In this document: piece after piece, positions 25,551 to 35,141 of the stretch
How the letters are laid out: the number at the start of each line of letters is the position of its first letter
Numbering within the stretch: the first letter of the stretch is position 1
From: an uncultured Gilliamella sp.
GTDB taxonomy: Bacteria; Pseudomonadota; Gammaproteobacteria; Enterobacterales; Orbaceae
Assembly (NCBI GenBank): GCA_946482005.1
Contig: CAMLPV010000002.1
Span: forward strand, 1-64,000
DNA: 64,000 nt
Reading direction: 5' to 3'
The notes under the pieces: model-generated
What the model was told of the DNA's origin: nothing
Databases searched by the model: none
Seen by the model: the letters and a program-made list of their open reading frames with translations, nothing else
Made by a program: the position numbers and the translations under genes

Positions 25551-27476
25551 ATGTCATTAATTAATCTTACCAATGCTTATCTTTCATTCAGTGATGCGCC
25601 TTTATTAGATCATATTGATATGGCGATCGAAGTGAACGAACGCGTTTGTCTTGTAGGTCGTAATGGTGCAGGTAAATCCACTTTACTTAAAGTGCTTAAT
25701 AAAGAAGTACCATTGGATGAAGGACAAATTGTTTATGAAAATAATGTTGTTGTGTCACGCTTACAACAAGATCCGCCCCGTGATGTTCAAGGTAATGTAT
25801 TCGATTTTGTGGCGGAAGGATTACAAGAACAAGCTCAGTTGTTAAAAGATTATCACGAATTATCGCATCAAGTTGAGCAAGAACCCAGTGAAAGTAATTT
25901 AGCGAAACTAGCTAAAATGCAAGAACAGCTCGATCACCAAAATGGTTGGCAACTTGAAAATCGGATTCGTAATGTGATTTCATCATTATCCCTAGATAGT
26001 GAAGCTCAATTATCATCACTTTCTGGAGGTTGGCTGCGTAAGGCTGCTTTAGCCAAAGCTTTGGTTTGTCAACCAACCGTTTTATTACTTGATGAACCAA
26101 CTAACCATTTAGACATTGAAACCATTAAATGGTTAGAAGAATTTTTAAAAAGCTTCAATGGTAGCATTGTATTTATTTCACATGACCGTTCATTCATTCG
26201 TCAAATGGCGACACGAATTATTGATTTAGATCGTGGCAAAATCGCCTCTTGGAGTGGTAATTATGATAATTACTTACTTGGTAAAGAAGAAGCGTTGCGT
26301 GTTGAAGAGCTGCAAAATGCCGAATTCGATAAAAAATTAGCGCAAGAAGAGGTGTGGATCCGTCAAGGTATTAAAGCGCGTCGTACTCGTAATGAAGGGC
26401 GTGTACGCGCATTGAAAGCGATGCGACAAGAGTATTCTGAGCGTCGTAAAGTGATGGGCAGCGCTAAAATGCAAATTGAGGAAGCGTTACGTTCTGGAAA
26501 AATCGTTTTTGAATTGGAAAACGTGACTTATCAAGTTGATGATAAATTATTAGTCAATGACTTTTCAGTGCAAGTTTTACGAGGTGATAAGATTGCCCTG
26601 ATTGGTCCTAATGGTATTGGTAAAACGACTTTGTTAAAACTGATGCTTGGTAATTTAACACCAACTTCGGGCAGCGTACATTGCGGCACTAAGCTTGAAG
26701 TCGCCTATTTTGATCAGTATCGTTTAGAGCTGGATCCCGAAAAAACAGTAATGGATAACTTGGCCGAAGGCAAGCAAGAGGTGATGGTAAACGGTCGTTC
26801 GCGTCATGTATTGGGTTATTTGCAGGATTTCTTGTTTCCACCTAAACGAGCCAGAACGCCAGTAAGGGCATTATCTGGGGGTGAACGTAATCGATTGTTA
26901 TTGGCAAAACTGTTCTTAAAACCTAGCAATTTACTGGTATTGGACGAACCAACAAACGATTTAGATATTGAAACGTTGGAATTGTTAGAAGAACTGGTCA
27001 ATGATTATCAAGGAACTGTTTTATTGGTAAGCCATGATCGGCAATTTGTTGATAATGTTGTTACGCAATGTTGGTTCTTCGAAGAGAAAGGGCATATTGG
27101 TATTTATGCTGGAGGTTATGCTGATGCGTTGCAACAACAGCAGCAGGCTCAACCCGTTAAAGTTTCGACGGTAAATAGCAGTCAACAACCTAAAAAAGAA
27201 TCAAATACTACTAATAATCAAAATAAAGAATCTGCGGTTAAAAAGAAAGTAAAACTTAGCTATAACGAACAACGTGAATTAGCCCAGTTACCAAGCAAAA
27301 TAGAACAGCTTGAAATTGCGATTGCTGATTTACAAGCGCAAATTGGTCAAAGTGACTTTTTTAATCAACCCCATGATATAACCGGTCCCGTTTTACAATC
27401 ATTAAGTGATAAAGAAGCAGAATTAGAAGCAGTTTTTGAACGCTGGGAACAGTTAGAAGCACTTAGTCAACAGTAA
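25551..27476 (+). CDS. uup: ABC-F family ATPase Uup
   Basis: Uup is a soluble ABC-F protein linked to ribosome function, branched DNA intermediates and transposon excision. The 641 residues contain two ABC modules: first Walker A GRNGAGKST (about 37-45), signature LSGGWLRKAALAKAL and Walker B VLLLDEPTNHLDIET; second GPNGIGKTT (about 351), LSGGERNRLLLAKL and LVLDEPTNDLDIET. A charged coiled-coil C-terminal domain beginning after residue 550 (KKKVKLSYNEQRELAQLPSK) marks Uup among ABC-F proteins. The start has no clear Shine-Dalgarno sequence. Confidence 0.93.
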   Translation: MSLINLTNAYLSFSDAPLLDHIDMAIEVNERVCLVGRNGAGKSTLLKVLNKEVPLDEGQIVYENNVVVSRLQQDPPRDVQGNVFDFVAEGLQEQAQLLKDYHELSHQVEQEPSESNLAKLAKMQEQLDHQNGWQLENRIRNVISSLSLDSEAQLSSLSGGWLRKAALAKALVCQPTVLLLDEPTNHLDIETIKWLEEFLKSFNGSIVFISHDRSFIRQMATRIIDLDRGKIASWSGNYDNYLLGKEEALRVEELQNAEFDKKLAQEEVWIRQGIKARRTRNEGRVRALKAMRQEYSERRKVMGSAKMQIEEALRSGKIVFELENVTYQVDDKLLVNDFSVQVLRGDKIALIGPNGIGKTTLLKLMLGNLTPTSGSVHCGTKLEVAYFDQYRLELDPEKTVMDNLAEGKQEVMVNGRSRHVLGYLQDFLFPPKRARTPVRALSGGERNRLLLAKLFLKPSNLLVLDEPTNDLDIETLELLEELVNDYQGTVLLVSHDRQFVDNVVTQCWFFEEKGHIGIYAGGYADALQQQQQAQPVKVSTVNSSQQPKKESNTTNNQNKESAVKKKVKLSYNEQRELAQLPSKIEQLEIAIADLQAQIGQSDFFNQPHDITGPVLQSLSDKEAELEAVFERWEQLEALSQQ

Positions 27477-27507
27477 TGAATTTTACTGCCAATCAATAAA
27501 CAAAATT

Positions 27508-27545
27508 AATAAGCGCTGTTACAATCAGCGCTTATTTGCTTTTTA
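27508..27545. terminator. Bidirectional terminator between uup and sotB
   Basis: AATAAGCGCTG pairs perfectly with CAGCGCTTATT across a 7-base loop, followed by TGCTTTTT on the plus strand and preceded by AT-rich sequence. It separates two convergent genes. Confidence 0.8.
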
Positions 27546-28706
27546 CCAAGTTTTTTTAGATAAAAAGAAGAAAAGAAGTAACGCAAGGATCACAAAAATA
27601 GCACCGACTAACCCAATATAATCCGTTGATAGTTTTACTAATACTTGGCTACCGACAAAGGCTCCTCCGCCGATACCAATATTATAAATTCCTGAATAAA
27701 CTGATGTGGCAATGTCAGTTGCATCGGGTGCGACATCGATCACTTTACTTTGCATGACCATACCAATAATTGTAATTGCTAATCCCCATATCATGCCTTG
27801 CATCATCGCAGTGTAGAGATTAAATGAGCTGAAGTAGAGTGATAATAAGCACGCCATCAATAATATTACAGGTACAACTAATATCGCTGTTGGGTATTTA
27901 CTTGAGTATCGAGTGAAAATGACACTGCCAATCATGCCTGAAAATCCAATAACTAATAATAGATGGACGACAATTTCTTGACTGAATCCTCCCACTCTCA
28001 TCATAAATGGCGTAATGTAAGTATAGGCGGTAAAATGTCCGGTGATAATAATAGCCGTTAATAAATAAATATTAAGTAAGGCAGGACGTTTTAGCACTTT
28101 TGGTAGATCTTTGATAGAGATGGTGTTAATACTAGGTACTTTAGGAAGTAAGTAAATCAATAAAACTAAAATACCAAAGGCAATGCCTCCAATACATAAA
28201 AACGTGATACGCCAACCAACTAATTCCCCTATTTTGGTACCAATAGGAATACCGAGTACCGTTGCCATAGATGTGCCTACTACAATAAAGCTCATCGCTT
28301 TGGCTTTTTTACCATTCGGCGCTAATCGAACTGCTAACGGTGTGGTAATAGCCCAAAATACTGCATGTGCACAAGCGATACCAATGCGAGCGGTCATTAA
28401 GCTATAAAAATCCCAAGCAAAGCCAGCTAATAAATGGCTGCCAATAAATAGACAAAACAAAAAAATAAGGAGCTTACGACGCTCCATTTTGGATGTTAAT
28501 ACTGTTAAGGGTAACGATAATAATGATACAGCCCAAGCATATATTGTTAATAATAACCCAGCATGAGCGACATCCATCGAAAAGCTTTCCGCAATATTAG
28601 GCAGTAAACCAACCGGTACAAATTCGGTAGTATTGAAAATAAATCCAGCAAAAGCTAAACAAAGAATCGACGACCAGATCCGAGAGCGCTTTTTAGCATT
28701 ATTCAT
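27543..28706 (-). CDS. sotB: MFS sugar efflux transporter SotB
   Basis: SotB is a 12-helix major facilitator exporting sugars such as arabinose and IPTG in E. coli. I place the start at MNNAKKRSRIW (28706); 33 extra residues from an upstream ATG at 28805 have no helix and no family match. The residues FIFNTTEFVPVGLLPNIAES, LLTIYAWAVSLLSLP, ERRKLLIFLFCLFIGSHLLA, RIGIACAHAVFWAIT and APDATDIATSVYSGIYNIGI G match SotB closely. It lies alone between uup (convergent) and tpx. Confidence 0.88.
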   Translation of the reverse strand: MNNAKKRSRIWSSILCLAFAGFIFNTTEFVPVGLLPNIAESFSMDVAHAGLLLTIYAWAVSLLSLPLTVLTSKMERRKLLIFLFCLFIGSHLLAGFAWDFYSLMTARIGIACAHAVFWAITTPLAVRLAPNGKKAKAMSFIVVGTSMATVLGIPIGTKIGELVGWRITFLCIGGIAFGILVLLIYLLPKVPSINTISIKDLPKVLKRPALLNIYLLTAIIITGHFTAYTYITPFMMRVGGFSQEIVVHLLLVIGFSGMIGSVIFTRYSSKYPTAILVVPVILLMACLLSLYFSSFNLYTAMMQGMIWGLAITIIGMVMQSKVIDVAPDATDIATSVYSGIYNIGIGGGAFVGSQVLVKLSTDYIGLVGAIFVILALLLFFFLSKKTW

Positions 28707-28849
28707 GATTTTACTTAAAGATGGGATAAATTGATTATTGGTAATTATAACTGAATATTGACCATTGTTACATATATCGGAATGATAAATCTTAACAAAG
28801 GCCACCTATTGCAGTAAGGTGGCATGAATATCATTATTGCACTTGTTTT

Positions 28850-29362
28850 TTATAACAGAGTATTGACTACCTTTAATATTTTATCGTAATCAGGTTCATT
28901 TGATGTCTCTTTAACATATTCGACATAAGCAATTTTATCGTTTTTATCAACGACAAATACCGCACGTGCCAATAAACGCATTTCTTCAATTACAACACCA
29001 TATTTTAATCCAAAATCGAGGTTTTTGTGATCTGATGTGACTTTAACCTCATCAATTCCGTCTGCTGAACAATAGCGATTTAATGCAAAAGGTAAATCGA
29101 CACTGACTGAAAATATAATGGTATCTTTTAATTTTGTTGCTTCGACATTAAACCGATGCACTTGAGCACTACATACCGAAGTATCAATGGAAGGTACTGA
29201 GTTAATAATTCTGACTTTACCTTTAAAATCCGATAATTTTACCGGTTGCATTTTGCTATTTTCGACAACAAAATCGGGAGCCTTATCACCCACTTTGATT
29301 TCAGGTCCGAGTAACGTGATAGGATGACCTTTCATAGTAACTTGATTTACTCTTTTTTGCAT
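28850..29362 (-). CDS. tpx: Thiol peroxidase
   Basis: Tpx is a periplasmic/cytoplasmic atypical 2-Cys peroxiredoxin reducing alkyl hydroperoxides with thioredoxin. The 170 residues have VKLSDFKGKVRIINSVPSID TSVC, whose last Cys is the peroxidatic one (about residue 63), and a resolving Cys in NRYCSADGI (about 98). RLLARAVFVVDKNDKIAYVE follows. The length matches E. coli (168). The gene is transcribed alone, with no oxidative-stress operator I can confirm. Confidence 0.94.
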   Translation of the reverse strand: MQKRVNQVTMKGHPITLLGPEIKVGDKAPDFVVENSKMQPVKLSDFKGKVRIINSVPSIDTSVCSAQVHRFNVEATKLKDTIIFSVSVDLPFALNRYCSADGIDEVKVTSDHKNLDFGLKYGVVIEEMRLLARAVFVVDKNDKIAYVEYVKETSNEPDYDKILKVVNTLL

Positions 29363-29594
29363 AATGGTTTCCTTTGTGTCGAGTTGAAGTGAATGAAGTT
29401 TTTAATTTTCATTTACTATAAAGCTAGAATCAATAAGCAGCAATAATTTACTTTGCTTAAAATCCACAATTGATCTCTTTATTAAATTTATTGATGGCAA
29501 TGCAATAAAACTAAAAATAATCTCACCCTTTTGCGTATTATTTATGCAAAGGTATATAATGATATTCCCTTATTTTAATACACTAATGATTATT

Positions 29595-29948
29595 ATGAAT
29601 CAACTTATTATTACTGTCTGTTTACTTATTTTAAGTAATTTTTTTATGACGTTTGCATGGTATGGGCATTTACGCTTTTTGCATAATCAAACTTGGATTA
29701 TTGCAGTGTTTATTAGCTGGGGAATTGCACTTTTTGAATATTTATTACAAGTTCCAGCCAATCGTATTGGTTTTCAAGTCGCAACCGCTGGTCAGTTAAA
29801 AATTATTCAAGAAGTAATTAGTTTATCTGTCTTTATTCCATTTTCAATCTTTATCTTAAAAGAGCCTTTTAAAACTGATTTTATTTGGGCTGGTCTATGT
29901 CTGCTTGGCGCTGTGTTTTTTATGTTTCGTGACAAAATCTTTGTGTAA
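29595..29948 (+). CDS. DUF486 family membrane protein
   Basis: I place the start at MNQLIITVCLLILSNFFMTF (29595), giving 117 residues, the usual length of this family; upstream ATGs at 29544 and 29586 add residues without homology. Four hydrophobic helices are evident. Family marks are FMTFAWYGHLRF, ISWGIALFEYLLQVPANRIG, AGQLKIIQEVISL and ILKEPF. The family looks like a small drug/metabolite transporter half, but no function is established. It stands alone with no adjacent partner. Confidence 0.85.
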   Translation: MNQLIITVCLLILSNFFMTFAWYGHLRFLHNQTWIIAVFISWGIALFEYLLQVPANRIGFQVATAGQLKIIQEVISLSVFIPFSIFILKEPFKTDFIWAGLCLLGAVFFMFRDKIFV

Positions 29949-30060
29949 TTGAAGGTTAGAATCAGTTGATGGGTAGTTTAGTTTTTCTACTCTTTAATCC
30001 AAAACGATACTTTTTATAAAATTTTTTAGATTCGGTCGCATACGCTGTTTAATATTGAAA

Positions 30061-30076
30061 TGTGACTATTGTCACA
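30061..30076. promoter_or_regulatory. Perfect CRP-consensus palindrome upstream of the acid phosphatase
   Basis: TGTGA-CTATTG-TCACA, flanked by AAA and TAAT, matches the TGTGA-N6-TCACA core of the CRP site at every fixed position. It lies 196 bases before the start of the phosphatase gene in a 324-base spacer. The distance is long, so the promoter should lie between. Activation by cAMP-CRP is inferred. The site could also serve an unseen small RNA. Confidence 0.6.
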
Positions 30077-30272
30077 TAATAAAACATCATGATTTATTAA
30101 TATAAAATCCAATTTATGATTAATCAATTTATAAATAAGTCAGTATTATTAAACAGCGATTTAACAATCTAAAGTAAATGCTTTTTATCACTTTAAAAAA
30201 TGAATAAGTAAATTTATGTTATTAAAGTAACTGACTAAATTTCAAATATTATTTTTTATTGAGGAGATAGGT

Positions 30273-31016
30273 ATGCAAAAAGTTTTTGTAAAGAGTATTA
30301 TCATTTGTTCTTTGTTATGTACGAATGTGTTTGCCATGGAATTAAAGGATGTAAGAACTGATCCGCAAGATTATTACCTTAGAGAAGATCAAGCTCCAGA
30401 TAGTTTATTACTTTTGCCGCAACCACCCGCTTACAATAGTATTGAATTTCTTAGAGATAAGGCCCAATATGATTGGGGTAAATCTATGCGTAATACGGAA
30501 CGAGGACATCAGGCATATTTAGATGCGGATGCGACAAAAGATAATGTTACTAAACAATTTTCCCCATCTTTTGGATATGAGATTTCGAGCACTAAAACAC
30601 CAGAGATTTACAAGCTTATTACCACAATGAAAGAAGATGCTGGTGATCTTGCAACACGATCTGCAAAAATTCATTATAATCGGGTTCGACCATTTTCATT
30701 TTTCAAAGAACCAACTTGTCGACCTGAAGATGAGAAAACATTATCAACCAATGGTTCTTATCCATCAGGGCATACTACTTTAGGATTTGCTATTTCGTTA
30801 GTGCTTGCCGAAATAAACCCACAACGCCAAAACGAGATTTTAAAACGTGGTTATGAAATTGGGGAAAGTCGGGTAATTTGTGGTTATCATTGGCAAAGTG
30901 ATGTTGATGCAGCCAAAGTGATGGCAGCCGCCGTGGTCGCACAGCTACATACCAATGAAGAGTTTAATAAACAGTTAGTTAAAGCTAAAGCGGAATTTAG
31001 TCAATTGAAAAAATAA
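30273..31016 (+). CDS. phoN: Class A nonspecific acid phosphatase (PhoN/PhoC type)
   Basis: This secreted periplasmic PAP2-type enzyme hydrolyses a broad range of phosphomonoesters. The 247 residues begin with a Sec signal peptide (cleavage near FA-MEL, residue 21). The family signature is complete: K...RVRPF (KIHYNRVRP, about residue 137), GSYPSGHTTLGFA (about 164), and GESRVICGYHWQSDVDAA (about 200), giving the Lys, Arg, His and Asp of the vanadium-haloperoxidase-type site. RBS GAGGAG is good. A strong terminator follows. A CRP-like site lies upstream. Confidence 0.9.
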   Translation: MQKVFVKSIIICSLLCTNVFAMELKDVRTDPQDYYLREDQAPDSLLLLPQPPAYNSIEFLRDKAQYDWGKSMRNTERGHQAYLDADATKDNVTKQFSPSFGYEISSTKTPEIYKLITTMKEDAGDLATRSAKIHYNRVRPFSFFKEPTCRPEDEKTLSTNGSYPSGHTTLGFAISLVLAEINPQRQNEILKRGYEIGESRVICGYHWQSDVDAAKVMAAAVVAQLHTNEEFNKQLVKAKAEFSQLKK

Positions 31017-31068
31017 ATATCAAATCTGAACGGTTTTATTCGATTACTATTTTTTAAAATCTATCTTG

Positions 31069-31106
31069 ATATTGGCTTTTGGTCATCAAAAGCCAATATA
31101 TTTTTG
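31069..31106. terminator. Terminator between convergent phoN and mrp
   Basis: ATATTGGCTTTTG pairs perfectly over 13 bases with CAAAAGCCAATAT around GTCAT, followed by ATTTTT. It ends phoN and lies just past the mrp stop codon, so it may serve both. Confidence 0.85.
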
Positions 31107-31110
31107 CGCA

Positions 31111-32178
31111 TTAAAGTGCTTTAAAGGATATATCTGGTAAGATCGCTTGACCTTGCCAATAAAGCTCGCTGGCAATGCGGCCTGCAATTTGACAATAAAT
31201 GTGGGTAAATTCACTTTCTGGATGGTTAATAACCGTTGGTTTGCCTGTATCCAGATCTTGGCGCAAAATTTTATGTAAGGGGATCTGTCCGAGTAACGAT
31301 GTTTGATATTGTTCAGATAGACGCTTTGCACCGCCTTCGCCAAAAATTGCTTCGTGATGACCACAGTTTTCACAAATATGGTAACTCATATTTTCAATAA
31401 TACCCAAAGTAGGAATATTAACTTTAGTAAACATGGTTATCCCTTTTTTAGCATCAATGAGTGCGATATCTTGTGGAGTTGTGACAATGATCGCGGCTGT
31501 AACGGGAATACTTTGCGCAAGTGTTAACTGGATATCGCCCGTTCCTGGTGGCATATCAATAACCAAATAATCAAGTTCAGGCCAAAATGTGTCTTGTAAG
31601 ATTTGCAATAAAGCTTTACTAGCCATTGGACCTCGCCATACCATTGCACCATCAGAATCCACTAAATAGCCAATTGAATTACTGGCGAGTCCATATGCCA
31701 TTATGGGTGTCATGTGTTTATTATCTGGTGTTAAGGGTTGTTGTTTTTCTGTACCTAACATGGTGGGAATGGATGGACCATAAATATCTGCATCTAAAAT
31801 ACCTACACTGGCACCTTGTTTTTGTAGTGCAAGTGCTATATTAACGGCAGTTGACGATTTACCAACACCACCTTTACCAGAGCTAATGGCAATAATATTT
31901 TTTATATTGTTTATTGCATGTTGGTTGTTGGCACGCTTAAGTGTAGCGATATTGTATTCAATATGCCATTTTACTTCTTTAACATTGGTAAGTTTGAGTA
32001 ACTGTGGCGTCAGCGCTGATTTAAGTTCTTCAAAAGCAACTTGCCATGCAAATGGCATAACTAACTTTATGATTAGAATTTGATCGACTATTTCACAAGT
32101 TTTAACAGCACCAAGTTCAATCAAATTTTTTTGTAAGGTAGGATGAGTAAAATTTTCCAGAATTTTTTTCGCTTCCAT
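31111..32178 (-). CDS. mrp: Iron-sulfur cluster carrier Mrp/ApbC
   Basis: Mrp (ApbC) binds and transfers Fe-S clusters. The 355 residues have an N-terminal MIP18-like domain (about 1-85), the deviant Walker A IAISSGKGGVGKSSTAVNIA near 93, Walker A' DADIYGPSIPTMLG, MPPGTGDIQLTLAQ, and the cluster-ligating CENCGHHEAIFGEGGAKRL near 270. It is divergent from metG, the arrangement found in E. coli. Confidence 0.95.
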   Translation of the reverse strand: MEAKKILENFTHPTLQKNLIELGAVKTCEIVDQILIIKLVMPFAWQVAFEELKSALTPQLLKLTNVKEVKWHIEYNIATLKRANNQHAINNIKNIIAISSGKGGVGKSSTAVNIALALQKQGASVGILDADIYGPSIPTMLGTEKQQPLTPDNKHMTPIMAYGLASNSIGYLVDSDGAMVWRGPMASKALLQILQDTFWPELDYLVIDMPPGTGDIQLTLAQSIPVTAAIIVTTPQDIALIDAKKGITMFTKVNIPTLGIIENMSYHICENCGHHEAIFGEGGAKRLSEQYQTSLLGQIPLHKILRQDLDTGKPTVINHPESEFTHIYCQIAGRIASELYWQGQAILPDISFKAL

Positions 32179-32433
32179 GATATTAGCCTTATTTTTTACA
32201 TTTACTTTATACTCATATTGCTTTGGCTTTAGACTATTTCAAGTATTGCCTTTATTTATAAAGTGTAAAATATAGTGTTGCAGACTTCTTAAATCTAACA
32301 TTTTGGGCTTTGACACTTTACAATACTGTTGAGTATATAAAGAAATTTTATCAAATTATGGCATAAATCTAGCGATAATCACACGTTTGATGTACTATTT
32401 CTGTCATTATGTAATAGAAGGTAATTAATTAAC

Positions 32434-34461
32434 ATGACAACGCAACGCAAAATATTGGTGACTTGTGCACTTCCATATGCAAACGGTTCAATTCATTTAG
32501 GTCATATGCTTGAACATATTCAAGCGGATGTCTGGGTACGTTTTCAACGTATGCGCGGTAACGAAATCTATTTTATTTGTGCCGATGATGCGCACGGAAC
32601 GCCAATTATGCTTAAAGCTCAGCAATTGGGTATTACACCAGAGCAGATGATTGAAGAAGTTAAAATTGAACATCAACGCGATTTTGCTGGTTTTAACATT
32701 AGTTATGATAATTACCATTCAACTCATAGCCCTGAAAATCGTCAAATATCAGAACAAATCTATAAGCGTTTAAAAGCTAACGGTTATATTAAAACTAAAG
32801 TTATTTCGCAATTGTTCGATCCAGAAAAACAGATGTTTTTACCCGATCGTTTTGTTAAAGGGACATGTCCTCGTTGTAAAGCACCAGACCAATATGGTGA
32901 CAACTGTGAAGTATGTAGTGCTACTTATAATCCGACTGATTTGATTGATCCAAAATCGGTTGTTTCGGGCGCAACGCCAATTTTGAAAGAATCAGAACAT
33001 TTCTTTTTTGATCTGCCTGCTTTTTCAAACATGTTACAAGCTTGGATCCGTTCTGGTACATTGCAAGAACAAGTAGCAAATAAAATGCAAGAGTGGTTTG
33101 AAGCAGGTTTGCAACCATGGGATATCAGCCGTGATGCTCCTTATTTTGGTTTTGAAATTCCTGATGCACCGGGCAAATATTTTTATGTTTGGTTAGATGC
33201 GCCAATCGGTTATATGGGCTCTTTCCTTAATTATTGTAATAAAAATAACAAAGCAATCTTTGATGAATTCTGGAGTAAAGATTCAAGTACTGAACTTTAT
33301 CACTTTATTGGTAAAGATATTGTCTATTTCCACAGCCTATTTTGGCCAGCGATGCTTGATGGTAGTGAACATCGTAAACCGTCCAATATTTTTGTACATG
33401 GCTATGTTACGGTTGATGGTGCGAAGATGTCTAAATCACGCGGTACTTTTATTCAAGCAAGCACTTACTTAAGACATTTAGATCCAGATTGTTTGCGCTA
33501 CTATTATGCGGCAAAATTATCACCACATATTGATGATATTGATTTAAATTTAGAAGATTTTGTACAACGTGTTAATAGTGATTTAGTAAATAAAGTTGTG
33601 AACATCGCATCGCGTTCGGCTGGATTTATTAGCAAACGTTTTGATGGCAAATTATCTGATAAAGTTGCGGAGCCAGAGCTTTATGCGCAATTTGTTGAAA
33701 AGGCCAAAGTAATTGCCGATTACTATGAACAACGTGAATCAAGTAAGGCTATTCGCGAAATTATGGCATTAGCAGATGAAGCAAATCGCTATATTGACGA
33801 AAAAGCACCGTGGGTTGTGGCTAAACAAGAAAGGCAAGATCAAGCTTTACAAGATATTTGTTCAATGGGTATTTTCCTATTCCGTATTCTAATGACTTAC
33901 TTAAAACCTGTTGTGCCATCATTAGCACAGCGTACCGAAGAGTTTTTAAATAGCCAATTAGAATGGCGAGGTATTGATAACGCCTTAACTGGACATACAA
34001 TTAATCGCTTTAAAGCCTTATTTAACCGAATTGATATGGATAAAATTACTGCAATGATAGAAGAAACTAAAGAATTAACTACATCGACAGCACCCGCTAA
34101 AGAAAAAGTAGCTGAGCCAATTGCTGATACCATTAATTTTGATGATTTTGCTAAAGTTGATATGCGTGTTGCATTAATCAAGAATGCTACTTTTGTAGAA
34201 GGTTCAGATAAATTATTGCAATTGACTCTCGATATTGGTGATGAAACGCGTAATGTGTTTTCGGGCATAAAACAATTTTATCCTGATCCTCAAGTTTTAA
34301 TTGGTCGTTTAACGATTATGATTGCTAACTTAGCTCCACGTAAAATGCGTTTTGGCGTTTCAGAAGGTATGGTTCTTTGTGCAAGTGGTAAAGACGATGG
34401 TGAGGGTGTTTACCTTTTATCACCGGATAGCGGAGCAAAACCAGGTATGCGAATTTCATAA
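32434..34461 (+). CDS. metG: Methionyl-tRNA synthetase
   Basis: MetG charges tRNA-Met. The 675 residues include the HIGH-type motif [20 protein letters not shown] (about 12-24), a zinc knuckle [20 protein letters not shown] with four cysteines (about 145-161), the KMSKS motif [13 protein letters not shown] near 335, and a C-terminal tRNA-binding OB domain ([20 protein letters not shown]... from 565). The length equals E. coli MetG (677). It is divergent from mrp with 255 bases between. Confidence 0.97.
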   Translation: MTTQRKILVTCALPYANGSIHLGHMLEHIQADVWVRFQRMRGNEIYFICADDAHGTPIMLKAQQLGITPEQMIEEVKIEHQRDFAGFNISYDNYHSTHSPENRQISEQIYKRLKANGYIKTKVISQLFDPEKQMFLPDRFVKGTCPRCKAPDQYGDNCEVCSATYNPTDLIDPKSVVSGATPILKESEHFFFDLPAFSNMLQAWIRSGTLQEQVANKMQEWFEAGLQPWDISRDAPYFGFEIPDAPGKYFYVWLDAPIGYMGSFLNYCNKNNKAIFDEFWSKDSSTELYHFIGKDIVYFHSLFWPAMLDGSEHRKPSNIFVHGYVTVDGAKMSKSRGTFIQASTYLRHLDPDCLRYYYAAKLSPHIDDIDLNLEDFVQRVNSDLVNKVVNIASRSAGFISKRFDGKLSDKVAEPELYAQFVEKAKVIADYYEQRESSKAIREIMALADEANRYIDEKAPWVVAKQERQDQALQDICSMGIFLFRILMTYLKPVVPSLAQRTEEFLNSQLEWRGIDNALTGHTINRFKALFNRIDMDKITAMIEETKELTTSTAPAKEKVAEPIADTINFDDFAKVDMRVALIKNATFVEGSDKLLQLTLDIGDETRNVFSGIKQFYPDPQVLIGRLTIMIANLAPRKMRFGVSEGMVLCASGKDDGEGVYLLSPDSGAKPGMRIS

Positions 34462-34483
34462 TTCATATCTGCATTTTTAAAAT

Positions 34484-35141
34484 ACCATCTTAACAAGTTT
34501 ATATGCTTGTTAAGATGTTTGAGGTTACATATACGTTTTAGTATAAAAATTTATTCATTAAGGTAATTTTTATTTAAGTCTCTTTTTCGAATAAATATTT
34601 ATTTAACTAACTATCATGTAACCATTTCTGTTTTTGTCGACCCTCTCAAATAAAATCTCATTCGGCATCTTTTTGCAAATACCATTACTGTTCTGTATTT
34701 TTCAAATAATATCTTAATAAGTTCATATGCTTGTTAAGATGTTTGAGGTTACATATACGTTTTAGTATAAAAATTTATTCATTAAGGTAATATTTATTTA
34801 AGCCTCTTTTTCGAATAAATGTTTATTTAACTAACTATCATGTAACCATTTTTGTCTTTGTCGAGCCCCTCAAATAAAATCTCATTCGGTATCTTTTTGC
34901 AAATACCATTATTGTTCTGTATTTTTGAAATAATATCTTAATAAGTTCATATGTTTGTTAAGATGTTTGAGGTTACACATACGTTTTAGTATAAAAATTT
35001 ATTCATTAAGGTAATATTTATTTAAGTCTCTTTTTCGATTATAAATGTTTATTTGATCAACTCTCATATAACTATTTTTGTTTTTGTCGAGCTTCTCAAA
35101 TAAAATCTCATTCGGCATCTTTTTGCAAATACCATTACTGT
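34484..35141 (+). repeat. Three tandem 224-bp repeats
   Basis: GTTTGAGGTTAC occurs at 34517, 34741 and 34965, exactly 224 bases apart, and the whole unit aligns across its length (hairpin ATCTTAA-AAG, TATACGTTTTAGTATAAAAAT, CTCTTTTTCGA-ATAAA, TCTCATTCGGCATCTTTTTG, CAAATACCATTACTGTT). Copies differ by scattered substitutions and a 2-base insertion in copy 3. No open frame runs through them. The block GTTTGAGGT...TTTATT is a diverged form of the dispersed repeat seen elsewhere in the window. Confidence 0.85.
34487..34517 (+). terminator. Hairpin downstream of metG
   Basis: CATCTTAACAAG pairs perfectly over 12 bases with CTTGTTAAGATG around TTATATG-type loop sequence, 25 bases after the metG stop. 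No long T-run follows. The same hairpin recurs, slightly decayed, at the start of each following 224-bp repeat, so it has become part of that repeat. Confidence 0.5.

Noticed and set aside
34484-35141. CRISPR array
   Set aside because: The repeat unit is 224 bases with no alternating unique spacers, and no cas genes are in the window.
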